Positions 20,021 through 28,951 of a stretch of DNA of 64,000 nt are shown here, in pieces (positions within the stretch are counted from its first letter, which is position 1; every line of letters begins with the position of its first letter). The position numbers and the translations under genes are program-made. Location: positions 1-64,000 of the forward strand of contig NZ_AHOO02000011.1 in assembly GCF_000244755.1 (NCBI RefSeq), in the 5' to 3' direction. The notes below the pieces were generated by a model that saw only the letters and a list, made by a program, of their open reading frames with translations, was not told the DNA's origin and did not search any database. This stretch comes from Leptospira licerasiae serovar Varillal str. VAR 010 (lineage in GTDB: Bacteria; Spirochaetota; Leptospiria; Leptospirales; Leptospiraceae).

Positions 20021-21202
20021 ATGAGACGTACACTTTCCATTTGGTTCTTTTTAGTTATTTGCACTATAAAATCGGTCCTGGCCTTGAGTTCAACCTTTTC
20101 TTGGGAAGAGCTGATCCAACAGGCCGGGGAAGAAGCAGCAAGAGGCAGATACCAGCAAGCGTTGGAAAAATTACAGATCGCCGACGAAACAGGAGAGCCT
20201 AGAGACTTTCGTTACTATTGGATTTTAGGAAAATCCCAAAAAGGAAAGGGAGAAGAATTAGAAGCGCTCAAAAGTTACGAAACTAGCCTTCGATTAAATC
20301 CGGAGCAAAGCAAATTATTGGAAGAAATGACGGATCTATACGATTCACTCAGATTTCCGGATAAGGCCCTGAACACTGCTCGGGTAATATTATCCAGGGA
20401 TCCGGAAAACAGAGATCTCAGATACAAAGCGTTACTTTGGTCTTCTCGTATCGGCGACCTAGAATACTATAAAGCCACTTTAAAAGAATTAGAATCCTCC
20501 AATCCATATATAACGGAAGAACAAGCTCTATTAGATGAGATCTCAGGTTTCCAAAAAGCGGGAAAAATAGACGACTCGATAGCAAGATGCAAAAGATTCC
20601 TGCCCTACTTTCCTCGAAATAAAAGTCTACATAGGCTCTGCATCTTATCTTATAAATCTAAAGATTCCTATTTATATGAAGAAGGATTACTCCAAAGAGC
20701 GATTATATTTAGGGACGAACCGATCTTTCATCATATATTAAGTATGGAATATTTGGATCAAAGAAGGTTCGTAGAATCCGCCGCATTAGCGAGAAGAGCT
20801 CTATTACTTTCTCTCAGAAAGAATCTGTTTCCGGATAAGGACTACCTTCTTCCTTTAAGAAGATATTATATACAAATCGGATCAGACTCCGGGATCTTAG
20901 GGACCGAACTTTTAGAAGAGATCATCCGCGCCAAAAAAAGTCCGAGTAAAGAAGAGTGGGACGTATTACTCAAACATTCTTCGTTCAGTTGGGAAGTTTT
21001 GGCATTTGCGCTCAGATCCGTCGCGGAAACGGAACAAGAAGAATCGGCTCTTATCATTTCTAAAGAATGGAAAGACATGTATAAAAACCTAAAAGCCGGA
21101 GAATTGGAGAAGGACCTTTCCAGATACGCAGGACCTTACAGCCTGGACAAAACTTTTCAGTTCTATTTAGAGACAGGTTATTCGCTCCCAGAAACGGAGT
21201 AA
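20021..21202 (+). CDS. Exported TPR-repeat protein
   Basis: A 393-residue protein with an N-terminal signal sequence (MRRTLSIWFFLVICTIKSVLA). It is followed by several degenerate tetratricopeptide repeats, for example YWILGKSQKGKGEELEALKSYETSLRLNP split over residues 67-95 and the next repeat at about 100-130. TPRs mediate protein-protein contacts, so a scaffold or adaptor role in the periplasm is likely. ATG 20021 is preceded by AAAGGGGG. The gene is divergent from hppA (146 bases) and about 80 bases upstream of a lipoprotein gene on the same strand. No catalytic domain is seen. Confidence 0.75.
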   Translation: MRRTLSIWFFLVICTIKSVLALSSTFSWEELIQQAGEEAARGRYQQALEKLQIADETGEPRDFRYYWILGKSQKGKGEELEALKSYETSLRLNPEQSKLLEEMTDLYDSLRFPDKALNTARVILSRDPENRDLRYKALLWSSRIGDLEYYKATLKELESSNPYITEEQALLDEISGFQKAGKIDDSIARCKRFLPYFPRNKSLHRLCILSYKSKDSYLYEEGLLQRAIIFRDEPIFHHILSMEYLDQRRFVESAALARRALLLSLRKNLFPDKDYLLPLRRYYIQIGSDSGILGTELLEEIIRAKKSPSKEEWDVLLKHSSFSWEVLAFALRSVAETEQEESALIISKEWKDMYKNLKAGELEKDLSRYAGPYSLDKTFQFYLETGYSLPETE

Positions 21203-21282
21203 GTTAGGATAAATTCCTTGCCTCTTCTAACCGAGTATTTCCAATTACTTTCGTGCCTATAAAAGGAAGGCAAGAAACCTAG

Positions 21283-21927
21283 ATGAGAGTATTTATTTCT
21301 ATCCTCGCCATTCTTTTACTTTTCGCAAGTTGTATCATTAGCTATTCTGATTTTCCCAAAAAAGACAAACCTTCCAAAGGAATTATCTACTTCAGCGTAG
21401 AAGATCCCAAAGATTGGAATCCTCATGAAAGAAGAAAAGAATTTCTGAAAAAAGGATGGAAAGAGTTAGAATCGGATAGTTCTCCCCAAAAAGACAAAGA
21501 TCGTATCCATTTTTTGATCAGTAGATTTCCCGGTTTAAGCAGAAATGAACCTGCGGTCAGAAAAGCACTGTCTCAAAAAGGCTGGAAAGAAATAGAAAAT
21601 TATCCGCCTGAAAAAGGATATTATATAGATATGAAGTCCTCTCAAAAAGATCCTTCTTTGACTGCTATGATCTTTTTGTATCTTTCCTACGCCACTTTTA
21701 CGATTATCCCTTCTTATAGCGGGAAAGACGGCGCAAACATTACATTTACCGTATATAAGGACAATTTTGCTTGGAAAACTTTCGAGTATGAAATTACAAG
21801 AAAAGCATTCGTATGGATACTTACGTTACCCGTTCTTTGGTTAAACTACACCTATCCCACCGAAATGGAAGCTTACCAAGCAGTAATAGATCAGTTCGAG
21901 TCGGATCTATATTCTTCTAAAATATAA
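21283..21927 (+). CDS. Lipoprotein of unknown function
   Basis: A 214-residue protein with a classical lipobox (LLFASC, Cys 17) after a hydrophobic N-terminus. The mature region has two similar stretches, FLKKGWKELES and LSQKGWKEIEN, hinting at an internal duplication of about 60 residues. A more hydrophobic segment follows (MIFLYLSYATFTIIPSY), then a Trp- and Tyr-rich C-terminus. AAAGGAAGG lies upstream of ATG 21283. It may be co-transcribed with the TPR protein. Its stop lies two bases from that of the convergent gene. No family with known function is recognised. Confidence 0.7.
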   Translation: MRVFISILAILLLFASCIISYSDFPKKDKPSKGIIYFSVEDPKDWNPHERRKEFLKKGWKELESDSSPQKDKDRIHFLISRFPGLSRNEPAVRKALSQKGWKEIENYPPEKGYYIDMKSSQKDPSLTAMIFLYLSYATFTIIPSYSGKDGANITFTVYKDNFAWKTFEYEITRKAFVWILTLPVLWLNYTYPTEMEAYQAVIDQFESDLYSSKI

Positions 21928-21928
21928 C

Positions 21929-23065
21929 TTAAAGTGTCGGAGCCTTAGGGTCCAAAAGATATTCTATCATAGCGAGTATCCTTTCCGGAGGCATAGGTCT
22001 AGTAAAATAATGATCGTTCCGAAAAGAAGGATATACCAGACTCCCAGGATGGACAGAATCGGATAAAAGAATAATCCCGTCATTCGGGCCGTAATTCATT
22101 AAAAAATTATAATATGGGCGAGCCCTCTCTGTCACATGTCTAAACAATGGGACTCCGACCAAATTGATCATTTTGATCCCGGGAGGAAGTTTCCAATCTC
22201 TATCCAAAGGAGCATCCTGTCCTTTTCGGATGGATAAAAATCCATCCCAATCGTAACCTTTGAAAAAAAAGTAGCTTCGGACTTCTAACTTAGTCCAAAA
22301 ATCATTTAGGATTCCTTCTATCATTCGGGAACCTTTTAAGATCCCTCCTATACTATACCAACCCTTGACTTTTTTAAAATAAGGCTCGTTCCCACATCTC
22401 TCGATTGCCATCCTAAAATCGGAAGAACCTTTGCTAGGAGAGGCTACGATCACAGTTTCTTCCGGATTTGAGACTTCCAAGTATTCGCAGATAATCTTTG
22501 CATTTTCGCGCACATCGCCAACCTGTCCGATCGGTATCAGATCGGAACGAATCCCTACAGAAGCCACCATCTTTCGAATAGATGCACCGTCCGCTCCCAC
22601 GCTCGGATTATCCGCATAGAACATCCCTGGCACCATTGCAAGCACGATCTTTTTGGAGGAAAAATCGGGTCGTTTCCCTGAAAATTCCTTCTCCTTCTTG
22701 TCCAAATATTCCAAAAACTTTTTATTCTTCGGATCATTGATGATCCTATGATAAAAAATCGCAGCTCCCTTATCTATGTCATCAGTCTCTTCCGAAATTT
22801 TTAAAAGATTTTCCTCAGTCAATTTATCCAACGAGTTTAATTCCGGATATGCATTAGAGGCCCAATCCAAATAAGCCTTTTCATCTTCGCAAAGATTTTT
22901 AACACGATAGGCAGGAGTATCGCAGGAAACTTTTTTCATTTCCGGGCCTGGATCGGGAACCTTCAGGTCTCCGTCCGCCCTTCCGCTGCAAAAGTTAGAA
23001 AAAACGAATATAGAAAATAATAAGAATACTTTAGGACCAGAACGGATCATATCAGCAGTTTTCAT
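21929..23065 (-). CDS. Hydrolase-like exported protein or lipoprotein
   Basis: A 378-residue exported protein. The hydrophobic N-terminus ends in FSNFCSG, where Cys 26 could be lipidated in a weak lipobox. The central part reads like an alpha/beta-hydrolase without strong family assignment: KIVLAMVPGMFYADNP could be an oxyanion-strand region, and VIVASPSKGSSD resembles a nucleophile elbow in which Ser replaces the usual first Gly. A later GPNDGIILLSDSVHPGS could carry the acid and His. These assignments are tentative. It is separated from the upstream TRL-like gene by the terminator at 23105-23138. Confidence 0.6.
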   Translation of the reverse strand: MKTADMIRSGPKVFLLFSIFVFSNFCSGRADGDLKVPDPGPEMKKVSCDTPAYRVKNLCEDEKAYLDWASNAYPELNSLDKLTEENLLKISEETDDIDKGAAIFYHRIINDPKNKKFLEYLDKKEKEFSGKRPDFSSKKIVLAMVPGMFYADNPSVGADGASIRKMVASVGIRSDLIPIGQVGDVRENAKIICEYLEVSNPEETVIVASPSKGSSDFRMAIERCGNEPYFKKVKGWYSIGGILKGSRMIEGILNDFWTKLEVRSYFFFKGYDWDGFLSIRKGQDAPLDRDWKLPPGIKMINLVGVPLFRHVTERARPYYNFLMNYGPNDGIILLSDSVHPGSLVYPSFRNDHYFTRPMPPERILAMIEYLLDPKAPTL

Positions 23066-23104
23066 TTAAGAAGGAAATACGAAGAGAGAAAATTTAGGAA
23101 ATAG

Positions 23105-23138
23105 AAAAAAGGTCGCATAAAATTAAAATTTACACGAC
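23105..23138 (-). terminator. Terminator downstream of the TRL-like gene
   Basis: On the minus strand GGTCGTGTAAA pairs with TTTTATGCGACC (about 11 bp with two G-T pairs) around a short loop, followed by TTTTTT. It lies about 90 bases beyond the TRL-like stop. A second, unrelated perfect 7-bp inverted repeat GTTCGTT-ATA-AACGAAC (23202-23218) sits just after that stop but lacks a T tract. Confidence 0.55.
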
Positions 23139-23228
23139 CCTTAAAAACCGTTTCACCTAAACGATCCGAATGGATCAAATCGGAAACAATTCGATAGATT
23201 TGTTCGTTATAAACGAACTAAGAGATGA

Positions 23229-23555
23229 TTAATCTCCGTAAGCTATCGTACAGTTGGAAACGTAAACTGATCCAAGAACGTTGGATCTGTTGAAATCAAT
23301 GGATTTAACCACTTTGATTCCACCTTTTTTAGCAGCAGCTTTGATACCTGCATCACCTGTAGCGATCAATGCTAAAATAGAAGATGCACAAGCTTCTCCT
23401 GATTTTTCACCGATTCCGTCTTTTTGAGAGTTGTCTCTGTTGAAGATGGTCGCGTTGTCGGTTACGTTGGTATATAGAGATCCGTAAACAATTGGAAGGC
23501 AATTGGATACAGAAACCAATACTAACGCTGCAGCTAATAACATGATTTTTCTCAT
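23229..23555 (-). CDS. TRL-like family lipoprotein
   Basis: A 108-residue small lipoprotein with the lipobox VSVSNC (Cys 19). The mature sequence matches the TRL-like pattern: GSLYTNVTDN near the start, GEKSGEACASSILALIATGDAGI in the middle (about residues 48-70) and a C-terminal VSNCTIAYGD. Members are common in Leptospira and some other bacteria and their role is unknown. A GGAG site precedes ATG 23555. It appears to be a single-gene unit, with a terminator downstream and a long gene-free region upstream. Confidence 0.82.
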   Translation of the reverse strand: MRKIMLLAAALVLVSVSNCLPIVYGSLYTNVTDNATIFNRDNSQKDGIGEKSGEACASSILALIATGDAGIKAAAKKGGIKVVKSIDFNRSNVLGSVYVSNCTIAYGD

Positions 23556-24039
23556 TGAATCTATCTCCGTGTTACTATATTACTTTTTATTTATTTTCGC
23601 TTAGTTTTGCGTGATTGTTGGACCCGAAAGTTTTTCGGTAAGAAACAAAAACATAAGAAAGGAACGTCATACCGTCTTTGAAAATGTTCTAAATGGTAAA
23701 AACTTAAGAGAGGATCATCTTTTTGAGAAGATTCGAGTCAAGATTTAAAAAAAGAAAAATAACAAAAAAACTACAGAAGTAGTATTCCAAATGGGAGACA
23801 AAAATCATATAAAAAGTTTTATCCGAATTTTCCGCAAATACGGACAGAGGCTTCGAAAAATTTTTCCGATTGTCCGTGATTTTGCGAGTAAACAAACCCC
23901 AAAGTAAAAAATTCTTTCCAAAGAGAAAACTTTTCCGTTATCACGAAGGCGAATGTCGCGTTTTCTTTAATTCTGGTTGACATCTTATTTTTGGAGGAAT
24001 TTTATATTTTCCAACTAAAAAGGAAGGAGAGGTTCGTTT
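23556..24039. other. AT-rich gene-free region with upstream signals
   Basis: This 480-base divergent spacer separates the TRL-like gene (minus) and the DUF3015 pair (plus). It contains no convincing coding sequence; a 63-codon minus-strand frame at 23704-23895 lacks a ribosome site and family features. The only regulatory signal I can point to is the promoter candidate at 23977-24005. The size suggests room for regulation of both flanking genes. Confidence 0.5.
23977..24005 (+). promoter_or_regulatory. Promoter candidate for the DUF3015 pair
   Basis: A perfect TTGACA (23977-23982) is followed after 17 bases by TTTTAT (24000-24005), a four-of-six match to the -10 consensus. The first gene starts at 24040 with an AAGGAAGGAGAGG ribosome site, so the leader would be about 28 bases. 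Confidence 0.5.
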
Positions 24040-24534
24040 ATGAAAAAAGAACTTCTATCGATAGGATTAGTCGGTTTACTCTGCTTGTCCTCGGGAATTT
24101 CAGTCTCCGCCGCAGACTACGGTGTAGCTGGCTGCGGGCTTGGATCTATAGTTTTTAAAGAAAACAAAGGTGGCCAACAAGTTTTGGCAGCCACTACCAA
24201 CGGGACTTCGGCAAACCAAACTTTCGGGATCACTACCGGAACTTCTGGATGTGCTACCGACGGATTAGTCCATAAAGAAAAAGTACAAGAAGTATTTGTT
24301 TCCCTCAATTTCAATTCTTTGGAAGTTGAGATGGCAAAAGGAAAGGGAGAAAAATTAGAGGCTCTTTCAGGACTTCTAGGCTGTTCCACAAACGGAACCG
24401 CTCAATTGGGAGAATATACTAAGTCCAATTTCGAAGTATTGTATACCCAAGAAACCACTCCTTCCTCTTTACTGAGCGCGGTAAAAGACGGGATCAGAAA
24501 AGACGCAGTGCTCTCTAAGAGCTGCAAAATTTAA
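24040..24534 (+). CDS. DUF3015 family exported protein, paralogue 1
   Basis: A 164-residue exported protein with a signal peptide (cleavage near VSAADY) of the DUF3015 family (PF11220). The family block is clear: AGCGLGSIVF followed by QQVLAATTNGTSANQTFGIT and TSGCATDG. Four or five cysteines are placed as in the adjacent paralogue and probably form disulphides. AAGGAAGGAGAGG gives very strong translation initiation, suggesting high expression. It is the first gene of a pair, 11 bases before the second. Function is unknown. Confidence 0.85.
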   Translation: MKKELLSIGLVGLLCLSSGISVSAADYGVAGCGLGSIVFKENKGGQQVLAATTNGTSANQTFGITTGTSGCATDGLVHKEKVQEVFVSLNFNSLEVEMAKGKGEKLEALSGLLGCSTNGTAQLGEYTKSNFEVLYTQETTPSSLLSAVKDGIRKDAVLSKSCKI

Positions 24535-24545
24535 GGAGATAACTC

Positions 24546-25025
24546 ATGAAAAGAATATTAGCAGTATCTCTATTTCTCGCTTTAGTAGCTTCTCCACTTT
24601 ACGTAGCTTCCGCTAAACACGGCGCCGCAGGATGTGGTCTGGGTTCTATCGTGATCACTGAGAACAAAAAAGTTCACCAAGTAATTGCGGCTACCGTTAA
24701 CGGAACTCTCGGAAACCAAACTTTCGGGATCTCCACAGGAACTTTAGGATGTGAGACAAGCGGTTTTACCCAAAAGCAAGCAGAACAACAGATCTTTGTT
24801 CATATGAACTTCCAATCTTTGGAGCAAGAATTTGCCAAAGGTTCCGGTGAAAAAATGGAAGCTTTCGCTTCTTTAATGGGCTGTTCCGATATGGGAACTT
24901 TCGGAAAAGTAGGAAAAGAAAAATTCTCCGCACTTTTCGACCAAAACACTCCGGATTCCTTTTTGGAAAAAATGAGATTCGAAGTAGCAAACAACTCCGC
25001 CTTAGTCGGAAGTTGCAAGATCTAA
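24546..25025 (+). CDS. DUF3015 family exported protein, paralogue 2
   Basis: A 159-residue signal-peptide protein (cleavage near SAKHG) that shares the complete DUF3015 pattern with its neighbour: AGCGLGSIVI, HQVIAATVNGTLGNQTFGIS and a late MGCSDMG. The pair clearly arose by tandem duplication followed by divergence, with identity estimated by eye at around half. It starts 11 bases after the first copy behind AAGGAG. A perfect 12-bp hairpin follows the stop. Function is unknown; likely periplasmic or outer-membrane associated. Confidence 0.85.
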   Translation: MKRILAVSLFLALVASPLYVASAKHGAAGCGLGSIVITENKKVHQVIAATVNGTLGNQTFGISTGTLGCETSGFTQKQAEQQIFVHMNFQSLEQEFAKGSGEKMEAFASLMGCSDMGTFGKVGKEKFSALFDQNTPDSFLEKMRFEVANNSALVGSCKI

Positions 25026-25048
25026 CGTAAATCCCTTTTCAGGGTCAA

Positions 25049-25076
25049 ATTCCCTTCTCCGAAAGGAGAAGGGAAT
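25049..25076 (+). terminator. Strong hairpin after the DUF3015 pair
   Basis: A perfect 12-bp stem (25049-25060 with 25065-25076) closed by a GAAA tetraloop. It is followed by ATTCTCT rather than a clean T tract, so it could be a weak terminator or an mRNA 3'-end stabiliser. It lies only 22 bases upstream of the next gene's GTG start. Confidence 0.6.
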
Positions 25077-25098
25077 ATTCTCTAATCTAAAATACTAA

Positions 25099-27129
25099 GT
25101 GCCGACCAAGTATTATTCTCTTTTTCTAATATTCTTTCTATTTTCTATCTTCGGGACTTTTCCGGCTTATGCAAAGGACGGCGAAAAGATCTTAAAATAC
25201 CAAAAATTGGCGGAAACCAATAAACTTTGGGAAGATAGATACTGGATCCTTCTATTACATTATACTAAAACCACGTTCGGGTGGATAAGCGAGGCTGATT
25301 CGTCTTCTTTTTTCCTTTCCGGAGAAGGACGAAAAGATCCGAAACAAGAACTTCTCTCTGCAATCGAAACTTTTATGACGAATGTGTCCGCTCCGACCGG
25401 AGAGGAAAATTGGATGCATCCTGTATGTAAATTTCCCGAAAGAAAAAGATGGATCCAGGAAAAACTTTCCATCCCGGATGGAGATTTTGCTCAAGTGGAA
25501 TGTTCCAGATTCGAAAAATGGTTCGCTACTTTAAACCCAAAAGGTGCAAAAATCATATTCGCTTCTTATTATATGAATGCGCCCGCTTCTATCTTTGGTC
25601 ATACTCTCTTAAAATTGGATTCCGGAGATCCTAATCGAAAAGAGATCTTGGAATATTCCGTGAACTATGCCGCAAATGCGGATCCTGATTCCACAAATGC
25701 GATCGTGTATTCCATTTTCGGTTTGTTCGGCGGATATCCCGGGACATTCTCCTTGTTTCCTTATTATGTTAAGATTGCGGAATATAACGATATTGAAAGT
25801 AGAGATCTTTGGGAATATGAGTTGGATCTGAAAGAGGAAGAAGTCAAAAGAATGACCAGACATCTCTGGGAATTAGGAGCAGCCACATTCGATTATTATT
25901 TTTTAGACGAGAACTGCTCTTATCATCTGTTCTCTTTGATAGAAGTAGCGAGACCAAGTCTTCATCTTAGGGACAAGGCCCCATTTGTGATCCCCGGAGA
26001 TACCGTTAAAAAATATATGGAACAGGCAGGTCTTGTAAAGGATATCAAATACAGGCCTTCTCTACATAGCAAAATTATACAGAAACTGAGAAAGATGAAC
26101 GAGAGCGAAAGGGATCTTTACGAAAACGTAATGAAAGATGGAAATATTTCCTTTTTGACAAATATGGAACCTGATCCCAAGATCAGGATTTCTTTTATTT
26201 CGGACACGATACTGGATTCATTTCGTTACAAAAAAGCGGAAGGAGATTCTCCAAAAGGGTGGGATCAAACATACAAACAATTACTTTTGTTCAGAAGTAA
26301 ACTTCCGACCGACTATGAGGATTCCGGATATTCTCCAATTACGCAGAGTCCTCATGTAGGACATGGAAGTTCCGCATTGTATAACGAAGTGGGAACTTCT
26401 AACTTAGGAAATTTTGTTGGATTCGGTTATAGAGCCGCGGTTCACGATCTTTTGAATACAGATCAGGGTTATATTCCGAATTCTTCCGTGGATTATTTTT
26501 CTCTTAAGGCAAGGTATTATCAGGATTCCAAAAAACTTCATCTAGAAGAATTCCATATTATCCGACTTCTTTCCTTAACTCCCTATAATTCGTTAGGTCG
26601 ATCCGTATCTTATTTTGTGGATTCAGGAGCGGACTCTTCCGTGTATGAAAAGAAAGGAAACAAAGAGGATCGAAAACTCCTGGAATGGCAAACTTTACTC
26701 CGACCGGAAGATCTATCTTACACGCTCTACAGACTGGACGATATCTCTAAATCGGAAAAATATGAAAGGGTCACGAATGCAAATATAGAGACCACTTTCG
26801 GTTATAGTTTTCAGGACCAATTCTCGGAAGGACCAAAACGTTTCTTATTCTCCGCTCAAGCCGGAGCGAAAGTAAGATACAACGGTAAATACGATACGAA
26901 TGCAGTAGTTGCCCCACAAATCGCCGCTTATTGGATCGCCAATTTCGATGTTTTTAAAGCGGTCCTATCTTTACACTATTACACTTTTTCAATTTATGGG
27001 ATACCGGACGATTATAAGGCACAATTAGGTTTTCGTTATGCGATCCATGCCAACCATGAATTAAGATTAGAGGCCAAAGCCCAAAGGAATTATAATGAAG
27101 CTAGTTTCTCCTATGTTTACCAATTTTAA
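25099..27129 (+). CDS. DUF4105 (Lnb N-terminal domain) exported protein
   Basis: A 676-residue exported protein with a signal peptide (cleavage near PAYAKD). Residues about 150-290 match the DUF4105 domain, also called the Lnb N-terminal periplasmic domain, which contains the lipoprotein N-acyl-transfer chemistry in Lnb. The key His lies in SIFGHTLLKLDSGDP (His 168) and the candidate Cys in LDENCSYHLF (Cys 273). The C-terminal half is Tyr-rich and strand-like, ending FSYVYQF, possibly an outer-membrane barrel. The only available start is GTG 25099, since TAA precedes it, and no good ribosome site is seen. A role in lipoprotein or lipid modification is plausible given the lipoprotein density, but unproven. 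Confidence 0.78.
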   Translation: MPTKYYSLFLIFFLFSIFGTFPAYAKDGEKILKYQKLAETNKLWEDRYWILLLHYTKTTFGWISEADSSSFFLSGEGRKDPKQELLSAIETFMTNVSAPTGEENWMHPVCKFPERKRWIQEKLSIPDGDFAQVECSRFEKWFATLNPKGAKIIFASYYMNAPASIFGHTLLKLDSGDPNRKEILEYSVNYAANADPDSTNAIVYSIFGLFGGYPGTFSLFPYYVKIAEYNDIESRDLWEYELDLKEEEVKRMTRHLWELGAATFDYYFLDENCSYHLFSLIEVARPSLHLRDKAPFVIPGDTVKKYMEQAGLVKDIKYRPSLHSKIIQKLRKMNESERDLYENVMKDGNISFLTNMEPDPKIRISFISDTILDSFRYKKAEGDSPKGWDQTYKQLLLFRSKLPTDYEDSGYSPITQSPHVGHGSSALYNEVGTSNLGNFVGFGYRAAVHDLLNTDQGYIPNSSVDYFSLKARYYQDSKKLHLEEFHIIRLLSLTPYNSLGRSVSYFVDSGADSSVYEKKGNKEDRKLLEWQTLLRPEDLSYTLYRLDDISKSEKYERVTNANIETTFGYSFQDQFSEGPKRFLFSAQAGAKVRYNGKYDTNAVVAPQIAAYWIANFDVFKAVLSLHYYTFSIYGIPDDYKAQLGFRYAIHANHELRLEAKAQRNYNEASFSYVYQF

Positions 27130-27970
27130 ATATATATTATATTCCGTTCTTCTTTTTATATTTCTGGGAAACTGCTCTTCCATGTTATTTTATCCAACTA
27201 GAGAAATGTATATCCCTCCTGAAAAAATGGGATTCCAACCTGAAAAAATCTCTCTCCAAATGAAAGACGGAACAAATATTAAACTTTGGATCTTCAAACC
27301 TTCCAAAATAAAGGCTAAGGCAAGTATTCTTCAATTCCATGGGAACGGGGACAACATGTCGAGTCACTATATCAGCCTGGTTTGGCTCGTTGAAAAAGGA
27401 TACGAATTGGTCATCTGGGATTACAGAGGTTATGGAGATTCGGAAGGAGAAGCGGAAAAGGAAGCTATATTAGAAGATTCTAAAGAAGTTCTCATATTCG
27501 AGCAAAATAGAGCGAAAGAACTGGGCATTCCTTGGATTGTTTACGGGCAAAGTATGGGCGGAGCGCTCGCGATCAGAGCGGTTGGAGAAATGCAAAACAA
27601 AGACGGATTGTTGCTGGTAGTCGGAGATGGAACTTTCGCGTATTATTCACATGTGGCCAAAACAGTAGCTGAGAGAGTGTTTTTCTTTCCAATAGGTCAA
27701 TTAGTCGGATTTTTCTTTTCGGATCATCTAAGCCCAGGAGAAGTAGCGGACCAAATCTCTCCCGTAAAACTATTAGTGATCCATGGAACGGAAGATCAGA
27801 TCGTTTCTTATCCGAACGGTATGGAACTTTTCCAAAAAGCGAAAGATCCTAAAATTTTCTGGGAGATTAAAGGTGCAGGGCATTTGGATTGGATGGAAAT
27901 GGGAAGGTCCAAAGGTGCAAAAAATTTCGTAAAGTTCCTGGAAGAACTGATCTCTCACTGGGCTCCCTAA
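27113..27970 (+). CDS. Alpha/beta hydrolase lipoprotein
   Basis: A 285-residue lipoprotein (lipobox IFLGNC, Cys 21) with an alpha/beta hydrolase domain of the BEM46/ABHD13-like type. The oxyanion strand reads LQFHGNGDNMSSH, the nucleophile elbow is YGQSMGG (Ser 147), the acid lies in HGTEDQIV (Asp 228) and the His in GAGHLDW (His 257), so the triad is complete. The start ATG 27113 lies inside the end of the DUF4105 gene, giving a 17-base overlap and probable coupling. The frame is also open from 27095. An esterase or lipase acting in the envelope is likely; the substrate is unknown. Confidence 0.85.
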   Translation: MFTNFKYILYSVLLFIFLGNCSSMLFYPTREMYIPPEKMGFQPEKISLQMKDGTNIKLWIFKPSKIKAKASILQFHGNGDNMSSHYISLVWLVEKGYELVIWDYRGYGDSEGEAEKEAILEDSKEVLIFEQNRAKELGIPWIVYGQSMGGALAIRAVGEMQNKDGLLLVVGDGTFAYYSHVAKTVAERVFFFPIGQLVGFFFSDHLSPGEVADQISPVKLLVIHGTEDQIVSYPNGMELFQKAKDPKIFWEIKGAGHLDWMEMGRSKGAKNFVKFLEELISHWAP

Positions 27971-28506
27971 TTTTCGGAAGGGCTCCAATACATTCTTTTA
28001 CCTTCTAATAAAGATCTCAGAGCATCTTCCGGTTTAGATTCTTGGATGAATAGGTCCGGCAAGGAGAAGTTACCCGTATTAAAAAGTTCTATCGATAAGA
28101 AGATGATCTTACCTTCTTTAGCAAAGAAAACTTTTTCAAAATCTCTACATTTCAACGCGTAAAATCCCGGAACCAACTCAAAGGTCTTATATTCTCCGGA
28201 ATCCAATCCGAAATTCTGGAATAAACTTCGATTCCCTTCTTTGAAAGATCCCGGATATTTATACAAGTCTATAGTAAAAGAGAATAAGGACTGCGCCTCT
28301 CTTTGTGGTCTAAGCACATACAACAATGCCTTATCTTCTTTCACTTTTTTAAGTTGGTCGAATCTTTGGGTACTCGCACAAGATCCGATCCCTGAAACCA
28401 GGCATAAACAAAATAAGAAGGTTCTAAAGTAGACAATGTCCTGAAAAAATCTGGTAGCTCCTTGGGCTCTCCGGTTAAAATTGACCTTAATTCGAGGATT
28501 TTTCAT
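27967..28506 (-). CDS. DUF2846-like lipoprotein
   Basis: An exported lipoprotein whose signal (FRTFLFCLCLVSGIGSC) ends in a clear lipobox. The mature part begins ALLYVLRPQ and continues with IDLYKYPG and FELVPGFYALKC, a pattern seen in DUF2846-like small lipoproteins. The start is uncertain: ATG 28506 shares its CATG with the divergent gene's ATG and leaves an unusually long 30-residue basic leader. A shorter start near the hydrophobic stretch would need an ATT codon at about 28437. It overlaps the end of the convergent hydrolase gene by four bases. Function is unknown. Confidence 0.65.
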   Translation of the reverse strand: MKNPRIKVNFNRRAQGATRFFQDIVYFRTFLFCLCLVSGIGSCASTQRFDQLKKVKEDKALLYVLRPQREAQSLFSFTIDLYKYPGSFKEGNRSLFQNFGLDSGEYKTFELVPGFYALKCRDFEKVFFAKEGKIIFLSIELFNTGNFSLPDLFIQESKPEDALRSLLEGKRMYWSPSEN

Positions 28507-28948
28507 GAAAATTGAGTTCACACCCGAGCAGTACGAAACCTTACTAAAATCCATCGCGATCTCCAGTTGGATGATCAATGCATTTAACGAAGGTGACGAG
28601 GAATTAAATTCCTACGCGGAACTCGAGCAATACATACTTTCCTTTGCAAAAGATTTTGGGAAGCAGGAATTCGTAGACTACGACGCGGCTGACGATGTAT
28701 ATTTCCCCACTCGTAAATTCGAAGACCAAACGGATATTTTCGATATTATCTCCGATTATGATAATGAATTATTCTGGGATGAGCTAATTCACAGAATGGC
28801 CAGACGGGATTTCCTCCAAGAATATGGAGAAACTGGTGTGGCCTCTATGGCGATCGAGGAAAGAATAGAAAAGGAAGCTCCTTATATCAGCAAATACGAA
28901 GAGATATTTACCAACCAAGGTTTGGAGAATATAGACATTCGTCCTTAA
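28505..28948 (+). CDS. Conserved acidic cytoplasmic protein of unknown function
   Basis: A 147-residue acidic protein without signal peptide or membrane segment, rich in Asp, Glu and Tyr (FVDYDAADDVYFPTRKFED). No domain is recognised. The start at ATG 28505 follows TTCGAGGATTTTTC and its ATG overlaps the divergent gene's ATG on the other strand (CATG, 28504-28507). It is three bases upstream of the RNA methyltransferase gene, so the two are almost certainly co-transcribed and may be functionally linked. It could be an accessory or stability factor, but nothing in the sequence shows this. Confidence 0.6.
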   Translation: MKIEFTPEQYETLLKSIAISSWMINAFNEGDEELNSYAELEQYILSFAKDFGKQEFVDYDAADDVYFPTRKFEDQTDIFDIISDYDNELFWDELIHRMARRDFLQEYGETGVASMAIEERIEKEAPYISKYEEIFTNQGLENIDIRP

Positions 28949-28951
28949 TCC

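Noticed and set aside
23704..23895. 63-codon minus-strand frame in the gene-free region
   Set aside because: Low-complexity Phe- and Lys-rich product from AT-rich DNA, with no ribosome site or recognisable domain.
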